A stretch of 64,000 nt of DNA. Source: Pseudomonas sp. L5B5 (GTDB lineage Bacteria; Pseudomonadota; Gammaproteobacteria; Pseudomonadales; Pseudomonadaceae). The notes beneath the pieces are model-generated. The model made no database searches. It was not told the DNA's origin and saw nothing but the letters and a program-made list of their open reading frames with translations. The stretch spans positions 3,286,001 to 3,350,000 of the forward strand of contig NZ_CP084742.1 of NCBI RefSeq assembly GCF_020520285.1, given 5' to 3'. The position numbers were made by a program, and so were the translations under genes. Below are positions 60,719 through 64,000 of the stretch, one piece after another; the stretch's first letter is position 1, and every line of letters starts with the position of its first letter.

Positions 60719-61741
60719 ATGACGCACAAGGTCGCGTTCAGCTTTGCCGACGGCAAGACCCTGTTCTTCCCGGTGCAAGCCAATGAAATACTGCTCGACG
60801 CCGCCCTGCGCAACGGCATCAAGATCCCCCTGGACTGCCGCGAAGGCGTCTGCGGCACGTGCCAGGGTCGCTGCGAGTCGGGCCAGTACAGCCAGGACTA
60901 CGTGGACGACGAAGCCCTGTCGGCGCAGGACCTGGCACAACGCAAGATGCTCAGTTGCCAGACCCGGGTGCAGTCCGATGCGGCGTTCTACTTCGACTTC
61001 GATTCCAGCCTTTGCCACAGCGCCGAACCGGTACGCTACCGGGCCTCGGTGCAGGAGGTCCGCCAGGTCTCGGACAGCACGGCGATCCTGCGCCTGGCGC
61101 TGGACGACAACCCGGCTGCGCTGGACTTCCTGCCCGGGCAGTACGCCCGCCTGAGCATTCCCGGCACCAGCAGCAGCCGCGCCTACTCGTTCGCCAACCG
61201 GCCGGCAGCAGACCATCAGCTGCAGTTCCTGATCCGCCTGTTGCCCGACGGCACCATGAGCAACTACATCCGCGAGCGCTGCCAGGTGGGCGATACCCTG
61301 GAGCTGGAAGCACCGCTGGGGGCGTTCTACCTGCGCCAGATCAGCCGTCCACTGGTGCTGGTTGCCGGCGGCACCGGATTGTCGGCCTTGCTGGCGATGC
61401 TCGAACAGGTCGCCGAGCAAGGCTGCCAGCACCCGGTGCACTTGTATTACGGCGTCCGCCAGAGCGCCGACCTGTGCGAGCTGGAACGCATCCACGCCTA
61501 CGGCGAGCGTCTGCCGGGGTTTCGCTTCACGCCGGTGATCAGCGACGTCGATCCGGCCTGGACCGGCAAGCGCGGTTACATCACCGAGCACTTCGACACC
61601 GAGGCACTGCGTGCCGACGACGCCGACATGTATGTCTGCGGGCCACCTCCCATGGTCGATTCGATCCGAACTTGGCAGCAAGAACAGGGACTTGGGCGCG
61701 TTCAGCTTTACTATGAGAGGTTCACGCAGAGTAATATCTGA
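60719..61741 (+). CDS. antC: Anthranilate 1,2-dioxygenase reductase
   Basis: A 340-aa electron-transfer component: N-terminal plant-type [2Fe-2S] ferredoxin with C40, C45, C48 (CREGVCGTC) and a fourth Cys in MLSCQTRV, then an FAD domain (RAYSFANRP) and an NAD domain (LVLVAGGTGLSALLAMLEQV; CGPPPMVDSI). Takes electrons from NADH to AntA. The start ATG at 60719 follows GGAAG-type bases; it lies 17 nt after antB. Confidence 0.94.
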   Translation: MTHKVAFSFADGKTLFFPVQANEILLDAALRNGIKIPLDCREGVCGTCQGRCESGQYSQDYVDDEALSAQDLAQRKMLSCQTRVQSDAAFYFDFDSSLCHSAEPVRYRASVQEVRQVSDSTAILRLALDDNPAALDFLPGQYARLSIPGTSSSRAYSFANRPAADHQLQFLIRLLPDGTMSNYIRERCQVGDTLELEAPLGAFYLRQISRPLVLVAGGTGLSALLAMLEQVAEQGCQHPVHLYYGVRQSADLCELERIHAYGERLPGFRFTPVISDVDPAWTGKRGYITEHFDTEALRADDADMYVCGPPPMVDSIRTWQQEQGLGRVQLYYERFTQSNI

Positions 61742-61820
61742 TCCCGTCAGTCATAAGCCGCGACCGATGCCTGAATCCCGGGAATCGGTTCTGATAACAA
61801 CTAGAAGAGAGCGCAAGTTA

Positions 61821-63221
61821 GTGGATCAAACCTTGAAGCAGGGTGAACTCAAGCGTGGCTTGAAGAATCGCCATATCCAGCTGATCGCCCTGGGCGGGGC
61901 GATCGGCACCGGACTATTCCTCGGCTCGGCCGGGGTCCTGAAGTCCGCCGGCCCCTCGATGATCCTGGGTTATGCGATTGCCGGATTCATTGCCTTCCTG
62001 ATCATGCGCCAACTGGGCGAGATGATCGTCGAGGAGCCGGTAGCCGGTTCCTTCAGCCATTTCGCCCACAAGTACTGGGGCGGCTACTTCGGCTTCCTCG
62101 CCGGCTGGAACTACTGGGTGCTGTATGTGCTGGTGGGCATGGCCGAACTCACCGCGGTGGGCAAGTACGTGCAGTTCTGGTGGCCGGAAATCCCGACCTG
62201 GGTCAGCGCGGCCGTGTTCTTCGTGCTGGTGAACCTGATCAACATGATGAACGTGAAGTTCTATGGCGAAGCCGAGTTCTGGTTCGCCATCATCAAGGTG
62301 GTGGCCATCGTCGGCATGATCGTGCTGGGTTGCTACATGCTGTTCAGCGGCAGCGGCGGCGCCCAGGCCTCGGTAAGCAACCTGTGGTCCCATGGCGGTT
62401 TCTTTCCCAATGGCGGCAGCGGCCTGCTGATGGCCATGGCCTTCATCATGTTCTCCTTCGGCGGCCTGGAGCTGGTGGGCATCACCGCGGCCGAAGCCGC
62501 CGAACCGCGCAAGGTGATTCCCAAGGCGATCAACCAGGTGGTCTACCGGGTACTGATCTTCTACGTCGGCGCCCTGGCGGTGCTCTTGTCGCTGTACCCG
62601 TGGGACGAGCTGCTGGTGAGCCTCAACGCTGGCGGCGATGCCTACAGCAGCAGCCCCTTCGTGAAGATCTTCGCGCTGATCGGCAGCGATGCCGCGGCGC
62701 AGGTCCTCAACTTCGTGGTCCTGACGGCGGCGCTCTCGGTGTACAACAGCGGCGTGTACTGCAACAGCCGCATGCTCTACGGCCTGGCCGAACAGGGCGA
62801 CGCACCCAGGGCGCTGATGAAGCTCAACAAGCAGGGCGTGCCGATCCTGGCCCTGGGCATTTCCGCACTGATCACCCTGCTCTGCGTGCTGGTCAACTAC
62901 CTGGCCCCGCATGAAGCGCTGGAGTTGCTGTTCGCCCTGGTGGTGGCTGCGCTGATGATCAACTGGGCACTGATCAGCCTGACCCACCTGCGCTTTCGCA
63001 AGGCCATGGCCGAGCAAGGCGTGGTGCCGTCATTCAGGGCTTTCTGGTCGCCGCTGAGCAACTACCTGTGCCTGGCCTTCATGGTGATGATCGTGGGCGT
63101 GATGTGGATGATCCCGGGCATCCGCGCCTCGGTGTATGCGATCCCGGTGTGGGTCGCGCTGATCTGGGTGTTCTACCGCTTGAGCCGGGCCAGGAAGGCC
63201 GCACAACCGGCCCTGCGCTGA
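61821..63221 (+). CDS. AroP-like aromatic amino acid permease
   Basis: A 466-aa APC-family transporter: LKNRHIQLIALGGAIGTGLF in helix 1, EMIVEEPVAGSFSHFAHKYW and LELVGITAAEAAEPRKVIPK, close to AroP/PheP/ProY proteins. The start is set at the GTG at 61821 (VDQTLKQGELKRG), which I recall as the conserved N-terminus of the Pseudomonas proteins; an ATG 54 nt earlier is possible. It lies 79 nt after antC and probably imports tryptophan or phenylalanine, feeding the local pathway. Confidence 0.88.
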   Translation: MDQTLKQGELKRGLKNRHIQLIALGGAIGTGLFLGSAGVLKSAGPSMILGYAIAGFIAFLIMRQLGEMIVEEPVAGSFSHFAHKYWGGYFGFLAGWNYWVLYVLVGMAELTAVGKYVQFWWPEIPTWVSAAVFFVLVNLINMMNVKFYGEAEFWFAIIKVVAIVGMIVLGCYMLFSGSGGAQASVSNLWSHGGFFPNGGSGLLMAMAFIMFSFGGLELVGITAAEAAEPRKVIPKAINQVVYRVLIFYVGALAVLLSLYPWDELLVSLNAGGDAYSSSPFVKIFALIGSDAAAQVLNFVVLTAALSVYNSGVYCNSRMLYGLAEQGDAPRALMKLNKQGVPILALGISALITLLCVLVNYLAPHEALELLFALVVAALMINWALISLTHLRFRKAMAEQGVVPSFRAFWSPLSNYLCLAFMVMIVGVMWMIPGIRASVYAIPVWVALIWVFYRLSRARKAAQPALR

Positions 63222-63259
63222 CCCCGCCGGGGCGGCGTGCAAGCCCCTGGCACACCTCG

Positions 63260-63291
63260 AAGCCCGGCCTTGATCCAAGGCCGGGCTTTTT
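63260..63291. terminator. Strong rho-independent terminator after aroP-like gene
   Basis: AAGCCCGGCCTTG (63260-63272) and CAAGGCCGGGCTT (63276-63288) form a 13-bp perfect stem with an ATC loop, followed by a T-run to 63291. The best terminator in the window. Confidence 0.9.
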
Positions 63292-63423
63292 CATGCCCGC
63301 AGGCAAAGTGGTCTGCCGCCTCGTGCACAGGTGGACTGAAACGACAGTCCGCCAGCTCTCTAGAATCGCCGCTCCTCCCGGCGACCTCGACCCGGGAACC
63401 TGTCCCTGGATGGAGAGTGGCGC

Positions 63424-64000
63424 ATGACCGGAACAACCGCAGGCCTCAGGCCAAGCGACTTTTTTTCACCCACCGTGGCAGCGCTGATCTCGGTGCTGGT
63501 GAACTACGGCGGAACCTTCGTGCTGGTGCTCCAAGCTGCGGAAATGGCCCACCTCTCGCCCGCCCAGACCGCCTCCTGGGTCTGGGCGGTGTCGGTGGGC
63601 GTGGGCGTCACCGGGCTGTGGCTGAGCCTGCGCTACCGCGCGCCGATCATCACGGCCTGGTCGACACCGGGCGCGGCGTTCCTGGCCAGCGTATTGCCCA
63701 ACACGCCATACGCCGAAGTGATCGGCGCCTACCTGATCTCGGCCCTGGGCTTCATTGTGCTGGGCCTGTCCGGGGCGTTCGACAAGCTGGTGCGCATGAT
63801 TCCCCAGGGAATCGCAGCGGGCCTGCTGGCCGGCATCCTGCTGCAGTTCGGGATCAACGCGTTTGGCGGCGCCAGCAGCGATCCCTGGCTGGTGATCGTG
63901 CTGCTGGTGTCCTATGCATTGCTGCGACGCTTCACCTCGCGGTTTGCCGTGGTGGGCATCCTGTTCATCGGCCTGGGGTTGCTGGTGGGCCAGCAGCGGA
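63424..64000 (+). CDS. benE: BenE-like benzoate/H+ symporter, partial
   Basis: The first 192 codons of a membrane transporter run off the right edge. It starts MTGTTAGLRPSDFFSPTVAA and contains LISVLVNYGGTFVLVLQAAE, GVTGLWLSLRYRAPIITAWS and TPGAAFLASV, typical of the BenE family. An SD (GGAGAG) lies 6 nt upstream. Placed next to the anthranilate locus, it may open a benzoate or catechol gene block. Confidence 0.88.
   Translation, partial: MTGTTAGLRPSDFFSPTVAALISVLVNYGGTFVLVLQAAEMAHLSPAQTASWVWAVSVGVGVTGLWLSLRYRAPIITAWSTPGAAFLASVLPNTPYAEVIGAYLISALGFIVLGLSGAFDKLVRMIPQGIAAGLLAGILLQFGINAFGGASSDPWLVIVLLVSYALLRRFTSRFAVVGILFIGLGLLVGQQR

Noticed and set aside
1..64000. CRISPR array, tRNA, rRNA, complete IS element or prophage
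   Set aside because: No regularly spaced repeats, no cloverleaf I could recognise, no transposase and no phage structural genes were seen; the Mor-like gene is the only phage-like protein besides the lysozyme.

Overview
The window looks like chromosomal DNA of a fluorescent Pseudomonas, most likely near the P. protegens / P. chlororaphis / P. fluorescens group. GC content is high, genes are densely packed on both strands, and typical pseudomonad parts are present: REP-like palindromes, an antABC-antR anthranilate locus, kynU-kynR and a PipR-type LuxR solo. This is inferred from gene content only. I saw no rRNA, tRNA, CRISPR array, complete insertion sequence or complete prophage.

Layout. 1-5.6 kb: a plant-signal type LuxR solo (pipR) between two proline-iminopeptidase-like hydrolases, with a dipeptide-type ABC importer running off the left edge. 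Two lux-box-like 20-mers sit in the two expected promoters. 5.7-9.2 kb: an XRE-cupin regulator divergent from a DauA-like amino acid dehydrogenase, a RidA protein and a YkvI-type transporter. 9.3-17.2 kb: a LysR gene divergent from a six-gene operon (aldehyde dehydrogenase, M19-like protein, BCCT transporter, unrecognised 564-aa protein, DUF3726-like protein, RidA) that looks like an uncharacterised betaine-type catabolic pathway. 17.3-22.2 kb: a MexEF-like RND pump without an outer-membrane gene, divergent from soxR with a SoxR-box-like palindrome between them. 22.3-33.3 kb: mixed accessory genes, including a frameshifted hipA-like gene, GNAT, two ArnT/GT39-like glycosyltransferases, EamA and SMR-like transporters, a tandem pair of small membrane proteins, an HxlR-regulated oxidoreductase and a small exported protein.

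33.3-36.5 kb: a pesticin-type lysozyme-like gene, a phage Mor-like activator, two DUF2589-like genes and an Ais/PmrG-like phosphatase. 36.9-40.5 kb: an HBM-type chemoreceptor with a FliA-type promoter, an AraC regulator and a glyoxalase-fold protein. 40.6-44.3 kb: a GntP permease / RpiR regulator / D-aminoacylase operon. 44.5-53.9 kb: a SulP transporter, gamma-glutamyltransferase, SDR, three flavodoxin-fold or LysR units, a TauE exporter and a MerR-controlled oxidoreductase whose promoter has a perfect palindrome in a long spacer. 54-64 kb: an aromatic amino acid block (permease, kynU, kynR, antR, antABC, aroP-like, start of benE) that would take kynurenine to anthranilate and then catechol.

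Recurring themes are amino-acid, peptide and amine catabolism, and regulator-target divergons whose intergenic regions contain visible dyads. The candidates I consider most likely to be undescribed are the 10.3-17.2 kb operon and the lysozyme/Mor/DUF2589 cluster at 33.3-35.8 kb.
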